Part shown: positions 52,916 through 64,000 of the stretch, piece by piece
How the letters are laid out: every line of letters starts with the position of its first letter
Position numbering within the stretch: the first letter of the stretch is position 1
DNA from: Bactericera cockerelli
Lineage: Eukaryota > Arthropoda > Insecta > Hemiptera > Triozidae
Length of the DNA stretch: 64,000 nt
Assembly (NCBI GenBank): GCA_024516035.1
Contig: CM044963.1
Span: 26,423,705-26,487,704 of the forward strand
Reading direction: 5' to 3'
Notes under the pieces: model-generated
Database searches by the model: none
Told to the model about the DNA's origin: nothing
What the model saw: the letters and a program-made list of their open reading frames with translations, nothing else
Position numbers and translations under genes: made by a program

Positions 52916-54540
52916 ATGCCAGCCGTCTCTTGAGAACAGTGACCCTAACTCAACTTTCCAATTTAAGAATTTCTACTCTCACTAATTCTCAATGAAAATC
53001 TTGAAGCCAGAGTCAATGGCACGTTGAACATACTGGTTCTCGTAACATTAGGTACCTACTGGTAAGAACTTGTAACATTACTGGTAAGAACTTGTAACAT
53101 GACTGGAAAGAACTTGTAACATTACTGGTAAGAACTTGGCTCGTGACCACAGTAATGAATTCGTGGTCTTATCATAATTTTATCGAGAGTAATGTTATGA
53201 TCCAAGCTTCCTAAAATCAGATTAATTTTTTTTAGGTACAATATTTTAATTCCCAATTTAGCATCTCAGGCCATTGTGGGATGAAATGTTTCGGGGATTT
53301 TTCATTTTGTTTTGCGTTGAGAACGACATTGAACTCCTCCCCTCCTTTTTCTATAAGTGGTTTTTTTTAAATGAAAAGCCTGAACAAGACCAAACGGTCA
53401 GCTCTGGTCAACCAAAATTTGAGGAGTAAAAAAAGTGATTTTTGGGACTCTGGTTTATCTACATTAAAGATATCGGTGTTTGTTTACATTTTGCATTCGA
53501 AATTATCCACTTCTCCTTCTTCTTATCGAACCAAAAGCCATGACCGCTGGAACGGGCCGGTCCGCTCCGGTCAGGCTTTTCGGTCCGGTCAAATAAAAAA
53601 AAGTGAATTTCAGTGACCAGGTCAGCTCCGGTTCGCTTCGTTCAAATAAAAAAACAGCTTTATGTCTATGTATAAGGTTTTAATTGTAAGTAGGTATTCT
53701 TAGTACCTATCAAATGTTCAAAGCATTTCAGCGATGGTTAGGCATTGTTTAATCTGAAATTTAGATGGGCATCACGTTTTTTCCCATCTAGATAAGAGCA
53801 TAATGCATATGAGTTTCATAACAGTTATTAGTTACTAATTATATTGTGCTCTTATCTCAATGGGAATTTTAGCCAAATTCCAGGATTGTTATCAAAAAGA
53901 CTCGGTCGAAAGTTTCAATTATAAAACCATTTTCCATCATAGCTTAATGGAGATATTTGCTTCATCTTTGATTGCAGGATGCCAATTTGATAAAAAAAAA
54001 CATTGAGTATGCAGTTCATCAGGAGGTAACTCAAATCGACCAAAAAGCTAACGAATTACCCTTCCAAAAAATAACCTCTCAAATAACCGAGACAAGTCAA
54101 CTCCACATATCAAACTTTAATAAAACTAGCCCCTTTACTAAAGATTCTATCAAGATATTGTTGATTAACTACCTACCACGAAATCAAACATTTGATTTTT
54201 TCTAAAATACATCTCACACTTTAATCAATCTAAAAAAACTCACCACACAAAGGACTTTGATTAAAATCACACAACATTTCATTTGCAATTATACAACACT
54301 TTAACACAAAAAAAAAATAACAAAAGACTTTGAAATAAGGTTGGCTGGAGACCATCACTCACCCATCCAGCTGTAGCCAAGCTGGCTACAACAACAACAA
54401 CTTTAAGACATCCAAAGCTTAAATTACACTCAAAAGTCATTCCACCAAGTCAGCCAGCGCCCCATCTGGATAAACCGATCTGGATTGGCTCCATCTGGCT
54501 AAACCAATCCGGACATACCATCACATGCCCGCCAGCAGCT
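52916..54540. other. Intergenic, little recognised
   Basis: 53060-53150 has four short repeats of GTAAGAACTTGTAACAT. 53979-54205 is an open frame (QDANLIKKNIEYAVHQEVTQ start) after an acceptor-like TTTGATTGCAG; I cannot assign it. 54465-54515 has a duplicated GGATTGGCTCCATCTGG-like motif. Confidence 0.45.
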
Positions 54541-54547
54541 ATGAGCC

Positions 54548-54664
54548 ATGGTTTCGACAGCTCTCCTGCTGGGTTCTGCGCTAGTCCCCCTGCTGGGTGC
54601 CAGTGTGTCTGGGCTGGGTCTGCGCTCTGCCGGGACCTCTCTGTGTGGAGAAATCAAATGTCAG
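54548..54664 (+). CDS. grnd: Grindelwald-like exon 1 with signal peptide
   Basis: 39 codons ending at the donor CAG|gtgaga. The ATG has a favourable context (gagccATGg). An upstream ATG at 54541 is in another frame and would be read as CQCVWAGSALCRDLS, without a signal peptide. A near-identical second copy of bases 54593-54664 lies at 54783-54854. Confidence 0.6.
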
Positions 54665-57600
54665 GTGAGAGGGGGATGAGGGTAAGGGGGAGGGAGGGGA
54701 GGGAGAGAGAGGGAGAGAGGGGGGGAGAGAGAGAGAGAGGGAGAGAGGGAGGGAGGGAGGGAGAGAGAGAGGGAGCCCCACTGCTGGGTGCCAGTGTGTC
54801 TGGGCTGGGTCTGCGCTCTGCCGGGACCTCTCTGTGCGGAGAAATCAAATGTCAGGTGAGAGGGGGATGAGGGTAAGGGGGGGGAGAGAGAGGGAGGGAG
54901 GGAGAGAGAGAGAGAGAGAGGGAGGGAGGGAGGGAGAGAGAGAGAGTGAGTGAGAGAGAGACAGAGAGAGGAAGGGAGTGAGATACATAGATAAAGCGTA
55001 GAGGAGGGGGGAGGAGAGAGAAGGGACTCATCTCATATATTAGGTATGAGAAAGAGAGAGGGAGAGGAAAGAAAAGGGCGAAAAATGGTTCATTTTACTG
55101 CTGCTCTTTTACTTTTCTGATAAGTTTTACTGGCAGTTATAGGTATTAATTTTCAGTTATTAATCTGGGGATGAGGTTAAACAAAACACCGCCTAGAAGT
55201 TATCTATAAATCATTATAGTTTTTATAGAAGATATTATTCCTTTCTTAAGGACCACGCAAGTGTGGGTAAGGGTCTGTGACGCCGGGTTCCGGTCCGAAA
55301 AGATGTACGGCAATGCCTCATTGTGTAGAGTAGGGTTAGGGAAAATAAATATATAGGGCCATGCCTCGGGCCGTAACTCGCGTTCAGCCAATAAGGATAA
55401 GTGAAGCTTGTTTCTATTCCCGCACCAACTCGGATTGATAGATAAGAGTTGTGGGTGGAAGAGATTGCCACAGGCAATAACCCCGCCCTTTAGGTAGGAC
55501 ATAACTTCAACTTCATTCTCTTTTTTTTGTATATAATAATAATATTAGTCTGGCTGGGGGACTATAAACAGGGAGTAGACCAGCATTGGCTTGGTTCTGG
55601 GGGCCCTTGTCAATTATTAGCCTCCTTGTAAAGACAGTGGTAGAAGTGCTGAGTCATTCCACTACTGTCTGGCTACCATCGTTCACGATGACGCCACTTT
55701 ATGATGGTTATGATGAATAATAATAGTGTGCCGCAGCTCCTAGTGCACTGGTAGTCAAGTGGTTATCGCGCTAGTCTGGTAATCCAGGTAACGCAGGGAT
55801 CCGTTGGTTCGAATCCCAACCAGTGCACGAATTTTTCCTCATTGATTTGAGTTTGTGACCACATCAGTATAAACAGAATCAGTATAAACAGAAAAGTGAG
55901 AAGTTGTATTAGATGTACATGAATCAAGCTCGCCGGGAGGCGAGCGCTCGTCAAGTAGCGCCAGCCACCCGGCCTATATTAACACGAAACAGAGTTTATA
56001 TGTATTTTGTTTTATTGTTTTCGCCCACTTAACGCTAACTTTTATCAATTTTTATTTCAAATTCGTAATGAGACGCGAAAATAGATTGTGTTTCACGAAA
56101 GCGCGAGGTTCCTACGTACAGTTAAAGTCGTTTACTGGCCACGCCGAAAATCTTGAATTTCATGAAATTATTCATACGGGTTTTTTTTTTTTTTTTTTTT
56201 TTTTCAGACCAATTTTCTGTCAAGGGTACAGCAACGTGTGCTTATCGTGGAAAGACGTGAGATACGTTTTTGAAAAGGGAATTTTCATCTCTGCATACCT
56301 TTTATAGTTTCAAGTATTTATTTTTTATAGGATAGGAGATATGGCCTTCTAAAATAAAACGGGAAAGTTGCACAGAGCCGCCCCTGGTTATCTTGGAGCT
56401 GCGATTGTGGTATTTTTCGAAAGGCCTTATCATAGGAAAAAATATAAAAATATAACTAAAGTATTACACTGGACCAAACTTGAGTTATACCCTTTGAAAG
56501 GAATACTTATTATGGAGCCCAGAGCCGTCTATTATTATCCTAGAGTTGTATTTCTGGTGTTTTTAGAAAGGTCTAGTCAAAGGGAATCAGATCACTTAAT
56601 TTCAGATGGTTGAAACAAGTAGAAAAGTATTTAAAGCCATCTAAAGGATTATCTAAAATGAACCCTGGAGCCACGCCTATTTATCCCAAGTTGATGACTG
56701 AAGGTTCTTTCTAAAGGTCTAATTACGTAGAAATATACTACGATGTAAATAAAATGTTAGAAAAATCAGCGACAGTGTGAGACATAAAAATAAAAAACTG
56801 AAATAAGATTTATGAGAGTATCAAAAAATCTTCGCCTCACATAGAACTTAAAATATGGGTGGGATCCAATCATCTTTGCTTCACCCAAGCTGCCAGCAGA
56901 CTGAGTTATCAGTTAGAGAATAATAACGTTTTATAACTTCATTCAGAGATTTCTACATCAAGAGGTAAACTAGGTCTATATTATGAGAAGTGTATAAAGT
57001 ATTGGCCAGTAAGAGGAAAAAGATTGATTAAAATAGATCAAAACAATGATAAATTATATTATGTACCTATTGAGCAGTCTCTGTGGTCGTCGACTGGTGT
57101 AGGTAAAACACAAAGTTTGCAAGGTGACCTGGGTTCGAATCCCGGCTAGGTATAATTTTTTTTTACTCTGTACTTTGGATGTCCGGTTTTCTCGTGAGAA
57201 AAAAAAACAGTAGCTGGTAGTTTGCGTCAACCTCCTATGACCGTTTAATTTCGAACGAAGTGAGTATGGTTTAACTCGATCAACATTGATTTGTCACAAT
57301 CTAATTATCCATCTACCTATGTATGTAACATTGTAACATGATATAAGTTGCATTTTTTGTCCAATCGAGCTGAAATTTTCAGGGTATATTCCATGGATAT
57401 ATGCTTGCTTATTAATTTATAATTATTAAATGTATTATCTAGTATAATGTCTCACTTCTTCTGTTTATACCTACCAACTGATTATGCTGAATTGACACCA
57501 TGTTTAGTAACTCGAAGTTAGGCAAATATATGGGTCAACATTTCTTAGAGCCATAGTAAGAGGCAATTTCGGAACATACAATAATACTCGGCACTTTCAT

Positions 57601-60600
57601 TTCCCTCTTTATTTTACCAAGATCGAATTTCCATCTACCTACCATGTACTTAGGTACATATTATAATTCAAATTGTATTGTAAACAAAACCACTAAACAA
57701 AGTTGTCCGTTATTTAACGAGTTCATAACTAATTTTTCAATACAAGGTTAAAACACTAGTTGATTATTAATGAATTATTGTTAATGGATTTTAAGATTAA
57801 ATAGGTATGTTTTTTTCTTCATTATTACTGGTTGAAGTTCCACAAAAGAAGCACCAATTATCACACCAACCTCATTTTAAAACGATTGTGACCAGTTGAT
57901 TGTATTTGGTTTTAACGTCCTGATTTGAACTAGTCAGGACGGGGGGTTTTACCCTGCATTCGCTGGGAATCGTTCCAGCTACCTACATTTAACTCGCCCA
58001 GCCTGGGTAGATTCCAGACTTACGTGTTTAGAGGGGAAAAAAATATTAGAAAAGTCTGGAACAACTGGGAATCGAACTCGAAATGTCTGAACTACGGGCA
58101 GTAGTTGCAACCATTACGCCACGGAGGCTGGCCACTGACAACTGACAGTCTAAATAAAGCATTTATTTTGATCAATGCTTTTGTATTATGAATCGTAAAT
58201 TACATAAATCTCATTCAAAATTTACAAATATGTACCTACTTTATAAATATAAATAAAAAAACACTGCTAATTATGGACACAATACTTCCTCGTGATTGTT
58301 TCACATTGAATACACCTGGCAATTTTGATTTTTTCGACTAAATCACTTGTAAAACCGCTTAACCGATTTTCTTCAAATTTGTTTTATATAATAGAATACT
58401 ATTTTTTTTTACATTCTAGTTATTTGTGTTCACAAATTCATACTTAAATTAAAAAGGTGCAAGCCTTATTTTTAATAAATGTATCTTTTTATTTCTTGAT
58501 TGTGATGATGATAATAATAATAATACATTAACATTAATAATAATTTTAAATAAAAATAAAATCTAGCTTACTAGACTTTTAACCTGGAACTTGGAGTTCA
58601 AGACCTCATTAAAGGCTAACCATCAATTTGGTATTTTATTTAGTTTGGTTGTTAGGTGGTATTCTAATGACAAGACTTTGTCCTCCACAGTTTAAATAAT
58701 TTAGACAAATCTTATTACTATACTTACTATAGATAAGGATAACGTACCCGAAAAGTACCCAAAAAAATACCGGGTACATTTACAAAAGTACCCGCACCGG
58801 GTACATAATAAAATTAGGTACCCGTACCCATACCGGGTACAAAATTTTGCTAGGTACCTGTACCCGTACCGGGTACAACACTGGTGACGGTATAACACAC
58901 TGGATCCGCATACCGTACTGGGTACCGATTTTATGAAATACTCGGTATTACACACTGGGACCGAGTACCGACGTATCGTACGTAGTAGGCGGGTACCGTT
59001 TTTATTAAATACTTGGTATTACACGCCGGGGCCGGGTACCATACCGGGTACCGGTTCTATGAAATAATCGGTATTACAATAATACCCAAATACCCATCTC
59101 TAGAACTGGGTACAGCAGAGAGAGGTACTTCATTATTCCGATATTATCTATGAATAATATTCAGGCTGTCGGTGTCCTAATATTTTTCTTTTTGTCTCGT
59201 AGAACCAAGTCTTCTATTTGAAACTTCTTTGTCAAACAATTGGACGGTTTAGGGAAATGTACATTATTTAATTCAGGTTATAAAATAGGAGGTGGAGCTT
59301 CTAATCTATTGAAACACTTGAAACTAAAACACTCAACAAATTTTGTGAATCGAGATTCGTCTCCTGTAAACATTCTGAATGCAAAATTGTGAGATTTAGT
59401 TAGTGTACGGTGCTTTTGTACTTGGTTCTTGAGTGATTACTCGAATCCACTATTCCATTTACATCCGCTAGCAGAATCTCAAAAACCAAGTACAAAAGAA
59501 CCTCGGTAAATACTCAGTACTTTTATGTAATCGATTACTGAAGTACCGGTTCTATGAAATACTCGGTATCACCCATCTCTAATTATTGCCAACAATACTG
59601 AAACGGGGTACTTTTCTGTTAATGAATCTAGCAGTGGGTTTCAAAATTTGAAAAGATCAACAAAATTGCTGAGCGCTATCTAGTGCCACTCAATAAGGAA
59701 TACACCTGTTATCTCAAGATTTCTCCTCTCTCCAGCAAGTACCGTGAAATATTCTTTCAGCATCTTTTCAAAGTTTTTTTTTTATATCATTTATTTTTCT
59801 CCTTGAATTAAAAGATCAACATCCTTTAATTAAAAGTCTTTTTTCTTTTATCTGTTGATTGTTGACCAGTTTTTATTTCATCTATCATATGAAAATCAAT
59901 TAAATCAAAAAGTAGTGATATCCCCCAAAAAACACTTCGTGTAGAAATAGTCGTCAAGTGTTGGAATGATTAAAAAGAACTGATATCAAAAACGTCAATT
60001 TTCTATGTTTAAAGGAAATATTTTTCACGTAATAAGTCTCTTGATAATTCAACCAAAATAATAGCCTCACAACAACAATACACCTTTGAGCAAACTTCGA
60101 TTTGGTATTTTGAGAATTTAACCAAAAAATAGCCACACAACAAAACAATGCTCTTGTAAGAACAATCTTGCATAATTACAGAACCACGTCCTTGACTGCA
60201 CACTGTTTTGTTCTGAAATTTATGTGAAGTACGTTGCTAACAAAACAGTGTGCAGTAGTCAAGGACGTGGTTATGTCATTATGCAAGATTGTTCTTACAA
60301 GAGCATTGTTTTGTTGTGTGGCTATTTTTTGGTTAAATTCTCAAAATACCAAATCGAAGTTTGCTCAAAGGTGTATTGTTGTTGTGAGGCTATTATTTTG
60401 GTTGAATTATCAAGAGACTTATTACGTGAAAAATATTTCCTTTAAACATAGAAAATTGACGTTTTTGATATCAGTTCTTTTTAATCATTCCAACACTTGA
60501 CGACTATTTCTACACGAAGTGTTTTTTGGGGGATATCAGAACATACCTGGACAGCTGTTTCGAGCTTATTTGCTCTCATCAGCAGGTAATAATTCTGAAT

Positions 60601-61100
60601 ATACATGCCATCAACTAACTTCTCTGTTTTAATCGGTATAAACAGAAAAGTGAGAAGTTGTATTAGATGAGAAGTTGTATTACATAATAATAAGACGCTG
60701 AGGGTTGGGTGGTAGAATATGCTTTGAGCATGAACCTCGCCTGGTGGTTTCCTTCCACTAAAGAGTATTATTATTACAACTTCTCACTTTTCTGTTTATA
60801 CTGATTAAAATAAAGAGGTTAGTTGATGGCATGGATATTCAGAACTATTACCTGCTGATGAGAGCAAAATAAGCTCGAAACAGCTGTCCAGGTATGTTCT
60901 GATATTCATGTACATCTAGTACAACTTCTCACTTTTCTGTTTATACTGATACTGATATACTAATGTGCGGCTCCGCTTCGTCTGGCAGGTGTACGAGTTC
61001 TGCTCGAGTGAGGTGGACCAGCAGTGCCGCCGCTGTGGGGTGATATGTGACAGCAAGTCCCGCAACTATGACGAGAACACGTGCGACCAGTTCTGCCAGG
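54548..61100 (+). CDS. grnd: Grindelwald-like TNF-receptor gene, first two coding exons (3' end beyond window)
   Basis: The first exon codes a signal peptide (MVSTALLLGSALVPLLGASV) and CGEIKCQ; the second adds VYEFCSSEVDQQC, RRCGVICDS and RNYDENTCDQFCQ. The cysteine spacing and the EFC, QC-x2-C-x3-C and NYD-x3-C-x3-C pattern resemble the extracellular domain of insect Grindelwald, a receptor for the TNF Eiger that signals to JNK. The splice phases agree (0, then one extra G). The intron is 6.3 kb. A transmembrane segment would be in later exons, so family membership rests on the cysteine pattern alone. Another small cysteine-rich secreted protein is possible. Confidence 0.6.
54665..55050. repeat. 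GA-rich tract with second copy of the exon 1 donor edge
   Basis: (GAGAGAGGGAGG)-like sequence surrounds 54783-54854, which repeats the last 72 bases of the Grindelwald-like exon 1 with one base change and its donor. Confidence 0.93.
55200..55925. repeat. Retroposon cluster
   Basis: Plus-strand tail with ATTGCC-ACA-GGCAAT (55464-55478), repeat M inverted (55550-55710), a tRNA-derived SINE with A-box-like GTGGTTATCGCGCTAG and B box GGTTCGAATCC (55745-55835), and an element T fragment (55861-55922). Confidence 0.8.
55926..57900. other. Intron stretch, nothing recognised
   Basis: AT-rich. A T22 run at 56180 and one tRNA-like GACCTGGGTTCGAATCCCGG at 57126-57145 are the only points of note. Short open frames at 56068 and 56368 show no family I know. 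Confidence 0.5.
57905..58135. repeat. SINE S copy
   Basis: TTTAACGTCCTGATTTG through GGGAATCGAACTCGAAATG. Confidence 0.8.
58735..59580. repeat. CCGGGTAC palindrome-rich element
   Basis: At least ten CCGGGTAC/GTACCCG motifs at 58745-59060, and ACCCATCTCTA at both 59090 and 59567. Likely a transposable element with palindromic repeats; ends not fixed. Confidence 0.6.
59917..60537. repeat. Long near-perfect hairpin, ~297-bp arms
   Basis: 59917-60212 and 60239-60537 are reverse complements with few mismatches; the loop is 26 bases. Outer ends GATATCCCCCAAAAAACAC. The arms give mirror open frames, which are not genes. Confidence 0.97.
60541..60960. repeat. Element T inverted pair around a retroposon tail
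   Basis: Element T (ACCTGGACAGCTGTTTCGAG) at 60541-60675 and inverted at 60777-60960, with a tail between them carrying ATGCT-TTG-AGCAT (60719-60731). Confidence 0.88.
60989..61100 (+). CDS. grnd: Grindelwald-like exon 2 (cysteine-rich)
   Basis: 37 codons plus one base, with seven cysteines in 37 residues, between a tctggcag acceptor and a gtaagc donor. GC-rich in an AT-rich setting, as with the other real exons here. Confidence 0.72.
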
Positions 61101-61126
61101 GTAAGCATTTTTTTTTATTTTTATTA

Positions 61127-61800
61127 AGATCCTAGATCGGGATTGTGACATATCAAATCCAATGATTTTGAGATGCTGATTACGAATTTGGCTTTGATTT
61201 TTAGCTAACTGTTACCTTTGAGTCACCAGTGGTTTTTGGTCCTGTTCCCATTCCTAATATGGTAAGGAAAGTCGTGTGATGTTTACACCAGATTTTTTAT
61301 TTCGTAGCCATGAAACAGGAGCTACCTACTGTAGACGCTTGTGGTCTGTGTTGTAGCCTGCCCATCCCGTAGTATTATTCATTATTATTTAACAATTTAG
61401 ATCAATCTTTATTTACAATTATTTATATACAGGTGCAGTCAAAAGGTATAATTAAATAAATATAAACAAAGTTTGATCAAGGGTGGTGATAATGCCTTTG
61501 GCATTCTCTTCCACACCACCCTTGATAACAGGATATAAAAACAGTTGGAGAGTATGATACAAAATATTTACAATTAAAACAAAATTAACATTAACATTAA
61601 CAAAAAAAGCATCGCCTCCTCAACGTGCACTTCTCCTTGAACGATTTTTTTTTTTTTTTTTCTTTTTTCACTTTATTAGGTAATAGGACATATTATATAC
61701 AATACAAATAATTACAAATGAAAATATAATATTCAATATAACAGAAGAAAAAAATAAATAATTATATACATAGTATATTTTTTTTTTTTTTTTTTTTTTA
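61127..61800. repeat. Element P 3' piece, SINE G piece, two tails
   Basis: 61127-61303 matches the end of element P; 61303-61375 SINE G; 61465-61530 minus-strand tail with ATGCC-TTT-GGCAT; 61665-61795 the tail that serves as empty site for the Helitron at 43694. Confidence 0.8.
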
Positions 61801-62095
61801 GATGAGTGTTTTACAGCTTTTTTTATTTCGTAGCCATGAAACAGGAGCTACTTTAGGCGCTTGTGGTCTGTGTTGTAGCCTGCCCATCCCGTAGTATGCC
61901 TCCCCTCTGATGGGCGAGAAGTGACACAATACTTCCCATTTAGGTGCTGGGTCAACACAAGCGCACCGGAAGGTATCCCTTACAAACAATTGTAACCAAA
62001 TTAAGAATACAAATTTTTGTCGGCACGGGGGATCGAACCCGGGACCTTCCGCATGGCAAGCGAGTGCTTAACCACTGAGGTAATCGCGCGCTATT
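61797..62095 (-). repeat. SINE G, complete copy with tRNA-Gly-like head
   Basis: Minus-strand head has TACCTCAGTGGTTAAGCACT and GGTCCCGGGTTCGATCCCCC with TTGCCAT in the anticodon position, hence probably derived from tRNA-Gly(GCC). Body ends GATGAGTGTTT-like in reverse. Not a functional tRNA. Confidence 0.85.
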
Positions 62096-62279
62096 ATAAC
62101 CTCCTTCACGTGCACTAATTGTCTTGAACGGATCCGTAAATAGTGGAGGTTTTTTATCATTTTCGAAATCCATTGCCAACGATTGCGGTTTATATGAATG
62201 ACGCATGTAAAATTATATCAGTAGTACATAGATGGTGCAAGTTTGCTTTATGTCCTGCGTGATACAAGTTGCGCATAAC

Positions 62280-63500
62280 AAGGATCTAGGTTCCAGCTCA
62301 TTCGAGACAGGGGTTTTACCCTCCGTTTGCTGGAAATTTACCAAAATTGCCCAGGCAGGGTTAGGCCGGAAATAGCCAGCATCGTGAGGGTTTAACTTGG
62401 GTCGTAGTATCAATTGTACGGAGTTTCCACTGAAACCTTACATCCAGGTCAGTGCCGTGACCTGTGCTACCACACTTCTTCATTTTCTAAAACCCTGACG
62501 CCAAATACCTAAAAAAAATTGTAGTAAAAAGTCGTTTGATCTTAAATGCCTAAAAAAATTATAGTAAAAAGTCGTTTGATCTTTTTATGAGATATTTTTT
62601 TGATAATGGTTGTGACTGCAAAGCTGGATTGCACAGTGAATAACATGAAGTTGTACAGAATTATGTAGAAGCTAATTACCACATGCACCAGAGCGTTACA
62701 AAAATGTTAGCATTCTGGCCCCTACTCTGAACCTTACTTGTACTTCACGAACATTATTATAACATTATAACCTATTATGTAGGTATAGCAAAACATAAAT
62801 AAAACTTTATTTAAAATAAGGATTTGAATAATAATAAAACTAAACAATTGCAACACCTTTCCATGCTGTGATTAAGGTTTCTTGATTCACGATAATAAGT
62901 ATAAGTATAAGTAGTGGTTTATTTAGACTGTCAGCGCAAGACAGGTAGTCCCATTATGCCAACAGTTTCCATTTTGCCAAAATAATAGAACTCGAGGTGA
63001 TAATAATTCTCTGAGGTAACACTGGGTATTCTTGACACAACATTTGAGAATTTCCTCTGAAGTGTGAATGATCCTTCTCGATACCTGGTTTGGGACTTGA
63101 ACCACCGACCCCCAGGATATGAGTCCGCTCCCCCAATGATTGAGCTACCGCGGAGGTCAGTCCATCCCTCTCCTTCTGGACAATATTCACCCAAGACTGT
63201 ATGAATGACGCATCTCTTTTCAATGGAGCTACACAGGTGTTGTTTTTTTTTTTTTTTTTTTTTTTTTTAAGTGGGGCTTAACGTTGCTTTCAACTGCCAT
63301 GGTCATATCACGACGGGGGTTTTACCCTCCATTCGCAGGAAACTCACAAACCTGCTACTCACATTGACCTCACCCAGCCTGGGTGGGGCCGGGAAAAGCC
63401 AGCGTCACGAGAATTAGAATTTGAATGGTCACCCATCCAAGTCTTAACCTCGCTGGATGTCGCTTAACTTCGGTGTTCTGAAGGGAACCGGTGTATTCAA
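62280..63500. repeat. SINE S copies and other retroposon pieces
   Basis: SINE S at 62280-62400 and 63260-63500; the GTAGTGGTTTATTTAGACTG repeat at 62898-62970; a tRNA-like TTGAACCACCGACCCCC at 63095-63160. 62410-62890 holds nothing recognisable beyond a short ~45-bp duplication at 62500-62580. Confidence 0.7.
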
Positions 63501-64000
63501 CATGCCATCGACGCTGGCTACAGGTGTTGTACTATTTTATCTTGCTGGTCTGAAATAAGCCACAACACGGTCTCAGAATGTGTTTCTATTGCCACTTCAC
63601 TATGACGACCATTGCCAAGGATTTCGGTTGTATATGAATGATGCATGTAAGATTATCGGTAGTACATAGTTTGCTAGTTTGGTGCTAGTTTGCTTTACGC
63701 CCTGCTTGAGATAAGTTGCATATAACAAGATTGTGCCTAATCTGGCAAGATTTTGGCTGTGCACGATAACGTATTGTTCTTTACTAACCCGCGATGATTG
63801 AAGTTTACATCTGCCATGATTGAAGCATAGCATACATCATAATAATTACATTATTTTCGGAGTAGCCAGTGACTACAGAACGTTCAATACATTAATAAAA
63901 TTCTCGTTCTCTCACTGAAGTTCAACAACTTAATTTTTTTAAATTCAACAACTTAAAAAAATTAGGACTTAAATAAAAGTTCATTCAAATACGATCTGTC
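63501..64000. other. Right edge, nothing recognised
   Basis: 63600-63730 resembles 62160-62290 (GATTGCGGTTTATATGAATG-type), an unnamed repeat. The rest is AT-rich. Confidence 0.45.

Noticed and set aside
53972..54205. 77-residue frame as a gene
   Set aside because: An acceptor-like site precedes it, but there is no recognisable family, no donor, and low-complexity composition; kept only as a note.
59954..60500. Pairs of identical 64-88-residue frames on opposite strands
   Set aside because: Mirror images caused by the inverted repeat.
62020..62095. Functional tRNA-Gly
   Set aside because: It is the decayed head of a dispersed SINE, with mismatched acceptor stem and a SINE body attached.

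Overview
The window is nuclear DNA from an animal, most likely an arthropod and probably an insect. The evidence is GT-AG introns, conserved eukaryotic housekeeping genes, a cysteine-rich exon that looks like the insect TNF receptor Grindelwald, an Inr+DPE core promoter, and a dense load of SINEs, LINE remnants, mariner and hAT derivatives and Helitrons. I cannot name the species.

Three genes were found. (1) 1-32172, minus strand: DHX38/PRP16, the DEAH-box ATPase of the second splicing step. Sixteen exons read as 1062 continuous in-phase codons; the C-terminal part lies beyond the left edge. (2) 33442-45171, plus strand: KRI1, a 40S ribosome-biogenesis factor, in nine exons and divergent from DHX38 across a 1.27-kb gap mostly filled by a palindrome-rich TA-flanked element. 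Its last exon carries a one-base frame break, and the usual KRI1 N-terminus is not visible. (3) 54548-61100 and beyond, plus strand: two exons of a secreted or membrane cysteine-rich protein, read as the start of a Grindelwald-like receptor. An Inr+DPE promoter at 50739 may be its start.

Two identical tRNA-Ala(AGC) genes lie inside DHX38 introns on opposite strands, each followed by a run of T.

The most unusual feature is how often exon-intron junctions have been copied into the neighbouring intron as tandem repeats. About 45 copies of one 3' splice junction sit at 5144-7962, about 21 copies of a 5' splice junction at 9340-10160 in the same intron, and about 17 copies of another 5' junction at 17920-19050. 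Smaller sets follow six more exon edges in DHX38, KRI1 and the Grindelwald-like gene. Where I checked, using a decoy site would give an in-frame stop.

Other structures are a 42-bp satellite (21421-23215), a ~300-bp near-perfect hairpin (59917-60537), a 1-kb foldback (47869-48880), two Helitrons with recognisable ends, and at least 13 retroposon tails sharing a 3-nt-loop hairpin whose stem shows compensatory changes. The rest is AT-rich intron or intergenic DNA in which I see only repeat fragments or nothing recognisable.
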